A stretch of 64,000 nt of DNA, from contig NZ_OY726397.1 in the NCBI RefSeq assembly GCF_963378095.1, forward strand, positions 3,162,001-3,226,000. Direction: 5' to 3'. Below the pieces are notes generated by a model. It was not told the DNA's origin. It was given only the letters and a program-made list of their open reading frames with translations, and made no database searches. The DNA comes from Mycolicibacterium sp. MU0053. GTDB taxonomy: Bacteria; Actinomycetota; Actinomycetes; Mycobacteriales; Mycobacteriaceae. This document shows, piece by piece, positions 26,989-35,594 of the stretch. A program made the position numbers and the translations under genes. Positions within the stretch are counted from its first letter, which is position 1, and each line of letters begins with the position of its first letter.

Positions 26989-28485
26989 ATGGCACAGATC
27001 GTCGAGGGTATCTCCCGCACATTCAACGAATTCCTGCTCCTGCCCAACAAAACATCAGTCGAATGCCGGGTTGACGACGTTCAACTTGTGGCGCCGCTGG
27101 CGCGTCACGCCGTCGGGGCGCATTCGAGGCTTCAACTGCAGGTGCCGTTCACCTCGGCGATCATGCAGGCGGTCAGCTCGCCGGAGTTGGCGATTGCGCT
27201 GGGCCGCCACGGCGGACTTAGCTTTCTGCACCACAATCGCCCCATTGCCGAGCAGGTCGCCGATATCCGAGCAGTGAAGGCCTTCAAGGCTGGATTCGTC
27301 GTGAGTGACACGAACGTGCAACCCGAGCACACCTTGGGGGATCTGTGGAATGCCATGCAGCGCACCGGGCACAGCACCGCCGCGGTCACCGAGGACGGCA
27401 GCGCTCACGGCCGGCTGCTCGGGTTGATCAGCTCCCGCGACTTTCATCCGCAGCGCCACGACCTGCGCGCACCGGTCAGCAGTCGGATGGTGGCGATCGC
27501 CGATCTGGCCGTCGCCGAATCTGACATCACGCTTTCTGAGGCCAATTCCAGGCTGTGGGAGCAGCGCCTGGACTGCCTACCCGTCATCGATGCCGATAAC
27601 CACCTGCAGCACTTGGTCTTTCGATCTGATTACACCGACAACAAGCGCCATCCCCATCAGTTGGTCGACGCGGACAAACGGCTACGGGTCGGTGCGGGGG
27701 TCAATACTCACGACTACCGCGAGCGGATCCCTGCACTCCTGGACGCCGGCGCCGACGCACTGTGCCTGGACTCCTCCGACGGCTACAGCGAGTGGCAGGC
27801 CCACGCGCTGGACTGGGTGAAAACCCAATATCCCGAGGTGGTGATCGGAGCGGGCAACGTCGTCGACAGGCAAGCATTCGAGTACCTGGCCGACGCCGGT
27901 GCCGACTTCGTCAAGATCGGTGTTGGCGGCGGATCGATCTGCATCACCCGCGACCAGAAAGGTATCGGCCGCGGCCAAGCCAGCGCGGTGCTCGACGTCG
28001 CGGCCGCTCGCGATGCCTACGCTCAGCGCACCGGCCAGTACGTGCCGGTGTGCTCCGACGGCGGCTTGCAGCTGGACTATCACATGGCACTGGCACTGGC
28101 GATGGGCGCGGATTTCGTCATGATGGGCCGCTACTTCGCCCGATTCGATCAGGCACCCGGGGCGAAAGTGCCGACCGCCGACGGCTATGTCAAAGAATAT
28201 TGGGGTGAGGGCTCCTACCGTGCCCGCAACTGGCAACGCTACGAACAACCCGGCACCGGGCTGACGTTCGAAGAAGGCGTCGACGGGTACGTGCCTTACG
28301 CCGGTGACCTCAACGAAGGCCTCGCACTGATAATAGCCAAGATCAAAGCGACCATGACCTCATGCGGCGCCACCACGCTGCGGCAATTCCACGACAGCGC
28401 CCGGCTGACTCTGGTTTCTGACCAAAGCTTCCAAGAAGCCCACGCCAGCGTCGACATCCGCACCACCCGAACCAACCTCAACTGA
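26989..28485 (+). CDS. guaB: IMP dehydrogenase-family enzyme, divergent lineage
   Basis: 498-residue TIM-barrel enzyme converting IMP to XMP with NAD+. Start TFNEFLLLPNKT, a CBS pair (about 95-215), the catalytic loop GGGSICITR with C318, the flap Arg-Tyr in ARNWQRYEQ, and EEGVDGYVPYAGDL near the end. The sequence resembles clostridial/protist-type IMPDHs more than mycobacterial GuaB1 or GuaB2, suggesting horizontal origin. It stands alone, with no purine genes beside it and no ribosome site, so it may be leaderless. Confidence 0.85.
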   Translation: MAQIVEGISRTFNEFLLLPNKTSVECRVDDVQLVAPLARHAVGAHSRLQLQVPFTSAIMQAVSSPELAIALGRHGGLSFLHHNRPIAEQVADIRAVKAFKAGFVVSDTNVQPEHTLGDLWNAMQRTGHSTAAVTEDGSAHGRLLGLISSRDFHPQRHDLRAPVSSRMVAIADLAVAESDITLSEANSRLWEQRLDCLPVIDADNHLQHLVFRSDYTDNKRHPHQLVDADKRLRVGAGVNTHDYRERIPALLDAGADALCLDSSDGYSEWQAHALDWVKTQYPEVVIGAGNVVDRQAFEYLADAGADFVKIGVGGGSICITRDQKGIGRGQASAVLDVAAARDAYAQRTGQYVPVCSDGGLQLDYHMALALAMGADFVMMGRYFARFDQAPGAKVPTADGYVKEYWGEGSYRARNWQRYEQPGTGLTFEEGVDGYVPYAGDLNEGLALIIAKIKATMTSCGATTLRQFHDSARLTLVSDQSFQEAHASVDIRTTRTNLN

Positions 28486-28563
28486 CCTGACATGATCGGG
28501 ACCCTCGCAGCTCTCCCATTCCGAGACGATGTCACCCGGTCCCACACCGACGGTTTGGGGTGG

Positions 28564-28719
28564 TCAGTCGCACGTCGACGCGGTGGTCGGCTTGGTCGAC
28601 ATGGTCGTGTCGCGCTTGTAGGTCCGGATCGCTGACACGCGGCGCAGCAAGTCTGTGATCTCCTCGGACCGGTCGCCAAAGAACTGCTGCCGAAGCCGAG
28701 CGGCGCGAGCTGTCCTCAC
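28564..28719 (-). CDS. Small hypothetical protein or fragment
   Basis: 51-residue GTG frame, basic and helical in its first half (RAARLRQQFFGDRSEEITDLLRR) and Thr-rich at the end. It is divergent from the + gene at 28731 with only 11 bp between, and has no ribosome site. It reads like the tail of a helical protein. No family recognised. Confidence 0.3.
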   Translation of the reverse strand: MRTARAARLRQQFFGDRSEEITDLLRRVSAIRTYKRDTTMSTKPTTASTCD

Positions 28720-28730
28720 CGCCGGTTAGG

Positions 28731-29249
28731 GTGATCGACATGGGAATCCCGACCCACGCGATGGAGTTCAGCAGCGGCAGGGCAACGTTGAAGGGCGGCG
28801 GCTCGGGCCTGTTGCAGTTTGTCAGCCCACTGCGCCAGCTGGACGGGGTGGAGCGTTGGTTCATCACCTTGTCCCCGCTGCCGCCCGGCAAGGGCATTGA
28901 GTGGGTCCGTCATGGGGACACCCCGGAGTACCTGCAGGCCGGCGGGAGCGCCGACAAGATGCAGCTCGATATCCGCAAACCCGGCGGTGCGCAGTGGGGG
29001 GCCGTCGGCGTGCGCTACGTGATCGGCCACGCCCACGAAGGCAATCCGCCCATCGACGTGCCGATCGAGCTGCCGCGTGGTCCCGAGTTCGTCAGCGCCC
29101 CCGAGGTGTTCGAGGCAGAGGAGGCCGGGGACATCTTCTTCACCTACTACAAGACCGGCGACATCCCGCCCGGCTACGTGCTGCGGCCCGTTGAGGGCTA
29201 CACCGCCGACGGCCAGAACATCGACCTGCGAAGCACGCCGCAGCGTTAG
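28731..29249 (+). CDS. Hypothetical protein beside the WXG toxin-like gene
   Basis: 172-residue soluble, beta-rich protein (FSSGRATLKGGG, IFFTYYKTGDIPPGYVLRPVEGY). No family I can name. Start either GTG 28731 or ATG 28740. It converges on the WXG nuclease gene with a 4-bp overlap of the ends. The position invites the idea of an immunity protein, but immunity genes normally follow the toxin on the same strand, so this is only a guess. Confidence 0.6.
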   Translation: MIDMGIPTHAMEFSSGRATLKGGGSGLLQFVSPLRQLDGVERWFITLSPLPPGKGIEWVRHGDTPEYLQAGGSADKMQLDIRKPGGAQWGAVGVRYVIGHAHEGNPPIDVPIELPRGPEFVSAPEVFEAEEAGDIFFTYYKTGDIPPGYVLRPVEGYTADGQNIDLRSTPQR

Positions 29250-30553
29250 GCGGTCCCGCTGGGGTCGACGATGCCCTTCTCGGCCATCCTGCGCCGAATC
29301 TCCAGACCAGCCACCCGCAACGCCGGGTCGCCACTGTCGATCATCTGCTGCGGTGTGAGCTGCGTACCCCAGCCCCCGCCGGCGCCCGTTGTCGCTGGCG
29401 TGGGAGGCGTCGCACCGCCAGGACCTGCGACGGGACGTCCCGGCTCAGCCGGCGCGACAACCGCTCCTTGACTCACACTCGGGCCGGGTTGCTCACCTGC
29501 GGACGGCGGGACCCATCCTTGCGGCGGATACTCCACGTCCGCATCCACGATCGTGATTTCGCGCCCGTTGAGCGTCGCCGTCGCCGGCCGGTCAGGTGAG
29601 ACGGCCGCGTCGAACTCCTGCTGGTTGGCCCTTAGCGCACCGGGGTTCGTCTTCGCCTCGATGCCGATGTATTCGTCGGGGTTGCCAGTGGGCTCAAGCG
29701 CGTCGTAGTAGCGACCCTGGGGTTTCTGCGTTTGTTTGTTGATCATGTCGGGGTGGGTCGCCCGTACCTCCTGACGGATCAGCGGGATGCCGGAGTCCTG
29801 TTCACGCTTATCGAGGGCGGCCTTCGCCGCGGCGTCACCGTCACCGCTGTTGCCCTGCCCGTACTTACCGTTGATGGTGCGGTTCGGGTGATCCGGGTGG
29901 GGTGCCCACGGGTCCTTCGGTTTCTCGCCACTCTCGCCGCCGGGCTCCGGTGTCGGCTTGTCCGTCGGTCCCTGCTTGAAGTCGACGAGCTGCACCGTTT
30001 CGGGGAAGGCGACCTCGCCCAGGGGCGCGACCGCCGTGGTGATCGCGGAAGCGACCGCGGTGTCCGCAGCGGCGAGTTGCGCTGCGCAGGTGTTGATCTC
30101 CGCGGACAGCGCCTGGGCTTCGGCGAGTTTGGCGGGGTACTCGGCTGCAGTGAACTCGCGGCGGCTGCTCAGCGACAAGTCCTCGCCGACGTCGAATCCC
30201 GCCGCATCCGCGCGGCGCAACGCATCCACGGCTGCGCTCTTGGCGGCGTCGATCCGGTCGGCACCCGTGCGGGCCACCGTCGCCGCACCGTGCAGAGTGT
30301 CGGCCAGACCCCGCACCTGGTACAGGTCGGCCAGGGTGCGCTGCTGGGTCGCTTCGGCGGCCGCGCCGTCCCAGTCGGTGCCGCCTGGGTTCAGCGCCGC
30401 GCGGTGGGCGATGGAGAAGTTGTCCTCCCACCCCTCCGCGATCGAGGCCCACTGCTGCGCGGCCGATACCAGGTGCGCGGTATCCCAGTTGAGGATCTGC
30501 GACAGGGAGGGCAACGCCGCACCGGCACCCGGCGCACCCCCGACCGCTGCCAT
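29246..30553 (-). CDS. WXG-like protein with C-terminal nuclease-like domain
   Basis: 435-residue protein built like a polymorphic toxin exported by a type VII (ESX) system. Residues 15-175 are a helical WXG100/EspB-like region with W61-D-G. A Pro/Gly/Lys linker (195-240) follows. Residues 245-345 form a compact domain with Y283-D284, E299-A-K301 and Q311, matching the D-(E/Q)xK pattern of PD-(D/E)XK nucleases. A Pro/Gly-rich tail ends it. It starts immediately after the EspC-like gene. Nuclease activity and export are inferences. Confidence 0.65.
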   Translation of the reverse strand: MAAVGGAPGAGAALPSLSQILNWDTAHLVSAAQQWASIAEGWEDNFSIAHRAALNPGGTDWDGAAAEATQQRTLADLYQVRGLADTLHGAATVARTGADRIDAAKSAAVDALRRADAAGFDVGEDLSLSSRREFTAAEYPAKLAEAQALSAEINTCAAQLAAADTAVASAITTAVAPLGEVAFPETVQLVDFKQGPTDKPTPEPGGESGEKPKDPWAPHPDHPNRTINGKYGQGNSGDGDAAAKAALDKREQDSGIPLIRQEVRATHPDMINKQTQKPQGRYYDALEPTGNPDEYIGIEAKTNPGALRANQQEFDAAVSPDRPATATLNGREITIVDADVEYPPQGWVPPSAGEQPGPSVSQGAVVAPAEPGRPVAGPGGATPPTPATTGAGGGWGTQLTPQQMIDSGDPALRVAGLEIRRRMAEKGIVDPSGTA

Positions 30554-30844
30554 CTACATCCGGGCCGTGGGGTGCACCGCGGCGACCAGCCGAGCTGAGG
30601 CGTGGTCCTGCTCGGTCATCACAGCGCCGACGGTGCGGACCTTGACTCCGGTGGTGGACAGCCACGCGGCCAGTGCAGTTGCTGCGGCGGTGACTGCGGC
30701 GTTGGCAGCTGAGACCGCCGCTGAGCTGGCCTGCCCCGAGACGGTCCCGCCCACGGGGATACCGGCAGCGGTCTCCTGGGCGAGCACCGTGTGCTGCACC
30801 GCCGCGTGCTGCAGGCCGGGGTTGCTCAGCGCGATCTCGTCCAC
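30554..30844 (-). CDS. EspC-like type VII secretion target
   Basis: 96-residue Ala-rich helical protein of the DUF2580/EspC type, with two helices broken near the middle, no signal peptide, and the length usual for ESX co-substrates. Its stop codon abuts the ATG of the 435-residue WXG protein, so the pair is probably co-translated and secreted as partners. EspC-like proteins are exported through ESX channels encoded elsewhere in the genome. Confidence 0.65.
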   Translation of the reverse strand: MDEIALSNPGLQHAAVQHTVLAQETAAGIPVGGTVSGQASSAAVSAANAAVTAAATALAAWLSTTGVKVRTVGAVMTEQDHASARLVAAVHPTARM

Positions 30845-30905
30845 CTGCAGGATTCTATTGCCGGCGGCCGAGGGTGCAATTCAGTATCTGGATCGTGGTG
30901 GCTGC

Positions 30906-31010
30906 CGCGGTCGCGGTGGCGGTGGCGGTCGCGGTGGCGGTCGCGGTGGCGGTCGCGGTGGCGGTCGCGGTGGCGGTCGCGGTGGCGGTCGCGGTGGCGG
31001 TGGCGGTGGC
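30906..31010. repeat. 12-bp tandem repeat (GGTCGCGGTGGC)n
   Basis: About eight head-to-tail copies of GGTCGCGGTGGC, with GGTGGC doubled at both ends. It lies 60-165 bp before the EspC-like start, in the 5' region of that minus-strand operon. Such a tract could change length by slippage. Reading it as protein gives only Arg-Gly-Gly, Thr-Ala or His-Arg-Asp runs, so I do not treat it as coding. The rest of 30845-31181 has no gene. Confidence 0.85.
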
Positions 31011-31181
31011 GTCGAGATTTAATCTGGGCGGCCCACATGTCTGACACTCACCGTGGTCGGTTGGTCGCGGCAGAGAAGCGAAACGGGGGGGTGTGACCTG
31101 AATCCGATTGACGACGTCCGTGCATGCAAGTAGTGTCATCTGTGACTTATAAACCATCTGTGACATGTGTGGACGGTTGGC

Positions 31182-31577
31182 ATGCAGACCATCGAAACTT
31201 CGAATATCACCGCTGAGCAGCTCGCCGCTCTGGACGCGTACGCCCAGAACGCCGGAGCGCAGATGCGCGATGCCCTGCTGCACATCACTCGTTGCGTGCG
31301 CGACGGAGCCAAGCTCACCGCCGTCGCCGCCGACGACGTTGTCAGCCCCAACGTCGCTGCGCAGCGGCTCGGGATGAGCCGAACCCATCTCTACAAGCTG
31401 CTCGACCGCGGTGAAATCCCCTTCAACAGAGTCGGCCGTGACCGCCGCATCCGCGTGCACGATCTGATCGACTTCGAGGCCCGTCGCCAGCAGGACCGCC
31501 ACGAACTCGCGCAGCGGTTCGCTTCGCAGCAGAAGACCCGCGCCGGAGCTGTCGACGAAGTCACCGACCTGCTGTAG
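31182..31577 (+). CDS. HTH_17 (excisionase-type) DNA-binding protein
   Basis: 131-residue protein: helical N-terminus (about 1-50), then a MerR/excisionase-type winged HTH (55-100; VSPNVAAQRLGMSRTHLYKLLD and GEIPFNRVGRDRRIRVHDLIDF), then a charged helix. This HTH class serves as excisionase, antitoxin or small regulator. ATG 31182 is used rather than GTG 31167 because the conserved part begins after it. No toxin partner is evident downstream. Confidence 0.7.
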   Translation: MQTIETSNITAEQLAALDAYAQNAGAQMRDALLHITRCVRDGAKLTAVAADDVVSPNVAAQRLGMSRTHLYKLLDRGEIPFNRVGRDRRIRVHDLIDFEARRQQDRHELAQRFASQQKTRAGAVDEVTDLL

Positions 31578-31609
31578 ACCAGCGGTGGCCGTCGGGCGCG
31601 TCGGGCATC

Positions 31610-32623
31610 ATGTCGTGCATGCACAGCCGACGTGCCCGACCGACCATTCGCGTGCTCACCGAAGATATCCCCGACGGCTGGTCTTCGCCGCACCCGCGGC
31701 GGATGCTCGAAACCGGCGACTACTACGCCCTGCATCCGTTGAGCGAGTTGCCGCACCCGATCATCGCCAAAGCGGCCGAAGCGTTCGGAATGGTGGCCGA
31801 GCAGGATAACCCGGTGGGACCGATCGCCAGCAGCACCCAGGTGCGACTCATGGAGATCAAAATCGGTCAGTGGCGAGGCGGGGTGTGGCGGGACCCGGAG
31901 ACATGTGTGCACTGGCTGGTCGTTGCCGGTCTGGCCAAGGGCGACCACAACGACCACGACGACTTCTACGTGCGCGTCGAGGCCGACAACTCAGGAGACG
32001 CGCCACAGCGGTGGATGCCCACCGAGATCGACGTGCGACTGCTCAAGCGGGAGACGGCTTCCCGACTGATCACCGAGTGGGAGCTGCTGGTTCAAGTCCA
32101 GGTTCTCAAGGCATTGCGGACGGTCCACGCTGGCGGGACCGCGCGCTTCACCGCCGACCACCCCGTGCCGGGTAAGGGACGGCTGGCCACGGTGACGATC
32201 ACGGTCAACCCCGTACGTGAGCCCGATTACGAAGCCGACGAGATCGTGGTCGACATCGACCCCGTACCCGAGTTCGCCGGACAACACCTCCTGTGGCAGC
32301 TCACAATTCGCGTCTTGACAGCACTGAATCCTCCTCACGAGGGGTGGGACCGCTACGGCAACACCTACTCCAACATCGTCGAGGTGGGCGGCTGGGGGGC
32401 CAGGGCCGCTGAACTGGACGCGTACGTGCTGCGGCACGAACTCGTCGAGTCCGAGCCGGGCCAACACTGCCACTACGCGCACCGTGACCACATCGCGGGA
32501 AGCACCGTCGAGGGCTCATCGGTTCGCGCACTCTGCGGCGCCTACTTCGTCTCGTGTCGAGACCACACCGACATGCCCGTGTGTCCGGACTGCGAACGGC
32601 TATACAGCGCTCTGCCGAAGTAG
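31610..32623 (+). CDS. DUF3039-type zinc-ribbon protein
   Basis: 337-residue protein. Residues 1-270 are of unknown fold, rich in charged strands (TEIDVRLLKRETASRLITEWELL). The last 55 residues match DUF3039: CHYAHRDHIAGSTVEG, ALCGAYFV, and VCPDCERLYSAL, with Cys/His that could hold one Zn. DUF3039 is usually a small single-domain protein, so this is a long version. Function unknown. Same direction as the HTH gene, 32 bp after it. Confidence 0.6.
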   Translation: MSCMHSRRARPTIRVLTEDIPDGWSSPHPRRMLETGDYYALHPLSELPHPIIAKAAEAFGMVAEQDNPVGPIASSTQVRLMEIKIGQWRGGVWRDPETCVHWLVVAGLAKGDHNDHDDFYVRVEADNSGDAPQRWMPTEIDVRLLKRETASRLITEWELLVQVQVLKALRTVHAGGTARFTADHPVPGKGRLATVTITVNPVREPDYEADEIVVDIDPVPEFAGQHLLWQLTIRVLTALNPPHEGWDRYGNTYSNIVEVGGWGARAAELDAYVLRHELVESEPGQHCHYAHRDHIAGSTVEGSSVRALCGAYFVSCRDHTDMPVCPDCERLYSALPK

Positions 32624-32857
32624 CGGAGGCCTGAGTCCGTCGCGCGACTCGCTGTTCCGCAGCTCGCGCTGCTTGTCCGCGCTGAGCGGCCAGGTGGAGC
32701 TGGAATCCTGAGCCTGCAGGCGCGGCGGTGTGACGTGCTCGGGCAGTGACAGTCGCGCGGCGCGGCTCTATGGCGGCTCATTGGGGCATGCAATTCACCA
32801 TCTCGGGTGAAGTGCGCCGAACTCGCCGCCGGGCTAGCGTCTGATTCCTCTCCCGTT

Positions 32858-32889
32858 ACCGCCCCGACGCCGTCTCGGCTCGGGGCGGT
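32858..32889 (+). terminator. Strong hairpin, possible terminator
   Basis: ACCGCCCCGA (32858-32867) pairs perfectly with TCGGGGCGGT (32880-32889), with an inner GCCG/CGGC. There is no T run, but mycobacterial terminators often lack one. It lies 235 bp after the DUF3039 gene. The rest of the 32624-33249 gap shows no gene with a start codon. Confidence 0.45.
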
Positions 32890-33249
32890 GTGCGTGGTGG
32901 GACGGTGCTAGCCGGTCAGCCTGGGCAGGTTCGCCCCGGCTCGCACGTCTCGCAGATGCGGCGCAGCTTTTTGCCTGGCCGGTATCGACGGGCGCTGACA
33001 GGGGGACGGGCGACACCGCGTCGCTCAGTCCGCGGGTCAGTTTGCCGCGCGGCGGGCGGTCGCTGATCGCCTGGGACACCCACAACTGGCGGTGACGGGC
33101 GTTGCGGAGCAGTCACCCGGAACCGCCGCCCGGGCCGTCCTCAAACTCGGATGCGTGTCTCCGCCGTGTTGATCGCGCTACCTGGTTGAGTCGCTCTTGA
33201 AACCGCGGAGCCGTCGAGAGCGCAGCGGTGCAGTGAGGAAGGGACGAAC

Positions 33250-35034
33250 GTGGGAAGAGTTGAGTGGACGCGCCGAACCGGCGAGGAGATCGAGGCTGTC
33301 GTCGGCATGTTCATCTGCAGCGACTTTCCGAATGCGGTACGCGTCCGCCCGAGCCAAGGGGATGGCGGTGTAGATATCTTCGTCCCCGGCCCCGAGGGAT
33401 TCGCCAAGCAACGCGCGGTATATCAAGTCAAGAAGTTCGCCGAGAACCTGACCAGCAGCCAGAAGCAGAAAATCACGAGGTCATTCACCACCGTCGTTGA
33501 AACCAGCAAGAAGGAGGGATGGGAGATCGCCGAGTGGCACCTGGTCATGCCACTAGACCTCACCGATCACAACCTTGCCCGGTGGCTCAAGGACCTCACC
33601 AAAGACGCTGGATTCCCCTGCGAGACGCACGGCCTTCTGTACTGCGACACCAAGGCCGCGCAATACCCCAAGATCGTCGACTACTACCTCCACGACGGCA
33701 AAGATCGCCTTCGGGCCGCCATGAACGACCTCACCGCGGTCATCGCTCGGCGCAGCGGACGGCAACCAGACGAACCACTTACCGCCTCCGACGTGATGCC
33801 CGACCTCAGGTCGATCTACAACGCTCTCAACGAACACGACCCGTTTTATCGTTACGAGTTCTCGGTTTCGGACAGTCCTCCACCTACTGAAACATCTGGC
33901 GAGCCTGGGCTCGTTGGTGTGCACGCCACGCAGTACGAATCGGTGTGGATCGCAGTCAAGATCTACGCCGTGTCGAACGCTGCCCTAGAAGAGTCCCCCG
34001 TGCGCGGCCACCTCCAGATCAAAGTTCCCGAAGGCAACGCCGGGCTTCGCCAGCGGTTTCAGAAGTTCATCGATTACGGAGCACCCGTAACGATGCCGCT
34101 GGGGACCGTGTCAGGATCACTCGGACTTCCGGGAGGGCTCGGAGGTGAGCTTCAGAGTGGCGGTCTTCAGGTGTTGGCCATGCCCGAGGACCCGAACGCA
34201 GACCCTGCGGAACTGATCCTCGCCATTGTCGAGCCCGACTCAGAAACCGTCATCGCCAGCACCACCATCAGGCGCACAGAGCTATCCACAGGTGAGCGCG
34301 GCCTACGCAGCGTATTCGCCGACCAGGCCGACCTGTTCACGCTCGAGATGTTGACGACGGCAGGCCGGGTCGACGGGACCATGGCGCTGGGCGTCGACTA
34401 TGACCTGGCTGGTCGTCGCCCCGCGGAGCTTGTCGACAGTCTCAAGGTGCTGTCCGCCTGGCGAGCACCGAACCGACTCGCGTTCGCCCCGGCTTTCGGA
34501 CCACGAGACTACGGGGTCGTTGCCACCATCGATACCGACCGTGATGGAGACTCGGCGAAATGGGCATTGGTCTGCGAGGCGCTCGCCAAGATCCAAGACC
34601 ACGTTCCCCGGCTTCTGAAAATGCCGGTCGAGATGTCAGGCGACGATGCCGTGCGCATCGTCGAGGTTGCCAGGATTGTGTCCGGTGAGGCCGTTACAGG
34701 TGCAATGTCTGGAGAGTCCAGCGTGTACCACCCAGCCGAGGAACCGTCGATCGAACGCGAGCTCGACCGCATCTATGAGTTCGTAACGATCAAAGCGCTC
34801 AAGATCGAACTCGGCGGCGAAACGATCGACGTCGGCAAACAGAGCCTGTTCTTTCGAGGGATTTACACCGAGGCCACACCTGACAGGTCGACGATCAAGC
34901 CGATCGGTGAGGGCATCAGCGTTCGCTATGACGGAGAGCTGGAGGTCACCCGTGTGCTAGCCCGATACCTTCCGGATCCGGCCACCGCCCCCGGCCCGGG
35001 CGGTGGGACGGACCTACTGCCGCATTCACCGTGA
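33250..35034 (+). CDS. Mrr-like restriction-fold protein, putative defence
   Basis: 594-residue protein. Residues 1-75 have the Mrr/PD-(D/E)XK pattern: GDGGVDIF with D42, then YQVKKF with Q59-V-K61, and an upstream Glu pair (E12, E13). The rest (about 160-594) is an unrecognised large domain with alternating strands. GTG 33250 is preceded by GAGGAAGGGA. A lone nuclease fused to a big sensor-like domain fits an anti-phage effector, but that is inference; no modification enzyme is adjacent. Confidence 0.6.
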   Translation: MGRVEWTRRTGEEIEAVVGMFICSDFPNAVRVRPSQGDGGVDIFVPGPEGFAKQRAVYQVKKFAENLTSSQKQKITRSFTTVVETSKKEGWEIAEWHLVMPLDLTDHNLARWLKDLTKDAGFPCETHGLLYCDTKAAQYPKIVDYYLHDGKDRLRAAMNDLTAVIARRSGRQPDEPLTASDVMPDLRSIYNALNEHDPFYRYEFSVSDSPPPTETSGEPGLVGVHATQYESVWIAVKIYAVSNAALEESPVRGHLQIKVPEGNAGLRQRFQKFIDYGAPVTMPLGTVSGSLGLPGGLGGELQSGGLQVLAMPEDPNADPAELILAIVEPDSETVIASTTIRRTELSTGERGLRSVFADQADLFTLEMLTTAGRVDGTMALGVDYDLAGRRPAELVDSLKVLSAWRAPNRLAFAPAFGPRDYGVVATIDTDRDGDSAKWALVCEALAKIQDHVPRLLKMPVEMSGDDAVRIVEVARIVSGEAVTGAMSGESSVYHPAEEPSIERELDRIYEFVTIKALKIELGGETIDVGKQSLFFRGIYTEATPDRSTIKPIGEGISVRYDGELEVTRVLARYLPDPATAPGPGGGTDLLPHSP

Positions 35035-35156
35035 CGGTCACCGGGTTGACCTCAACGCCGAGCCGCCGCGTAGCGGCATCGGCACAGGCAGGTATCAGCG
35101 AATGCCACCGCTGCGTGGTCCTGCGAACGGTGCCAGCTCATGTCACGTCCTGGTGT

Positions 35157-35390
35157 TCAGGAAATGCATTTCCAGAACTCGACCGCATCGTCGTCCTGGT
35201 CGAAGATCGGCGGTAGGCCGCCGACGCCGTTGAAATCCCGGACCGCCTCCGCGACGGCGTCCAGCGTGTCGGCGTTCCAGGACTCGAAAGCGCCCAGTGA
35301 AGCCAGCACCTTCGCCACGGCCATCTGGGCCTGATCGGCCGGGATCATCGCCGCGACCTCGCGCAGACTGTTCACCGTTGTATGCGCCAT
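35157..35390 (-). CDS. Small hypothetical protein
   Basis: 77-residue mostly helical protein (REVAAMIPADQAQMAVAKVLASLG, TLDAVAEAVRDF) with an acidic C-terminus (DQDDDAVEFW). Good ribosome site AAGGGG before the ATG. Looks like the small proteins of actinobacterial phages and integrative elements. No family named. Confidence 0.55.
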   Translation of the reverse strand: MAHTTVNSLREVAAMIPADQAQMAVAKVLASLGAFESWNADTLDAVAEAVRDFNGVGGLPPIFDQDDDAVEFWKCIS

Positions 35391-35594
35391 GTTGCGCCCC
35401 TTCGTTTCGCGGTTGCGTGTCGCCGCACGCTAACCAGCGCTGACGCCGCCTACACGCCTGCGGCGCGCGAGGTTGCCGGCGCGATAGGCGACCGCGAAGA
35501 TCGCCGTAGCGCCTGTACCCCACGGCCCACCTACCGCCCTGCGGGAGCGTTCCGGAGCCCTCTGCCGTAACCGTCTCTGCGATGATCCTCGGCG

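Noticed and set aside
30890..31096. Arg-Gly-Gly, Thr-Ala and His-Arg-Asp repeat proteins over the 12-bp repeat
   Set aside because: Every frame of a 12-bp repeat gives a simple repeat peptide; no ribosome site or flanking sense, so the DNA repeat is the feature.
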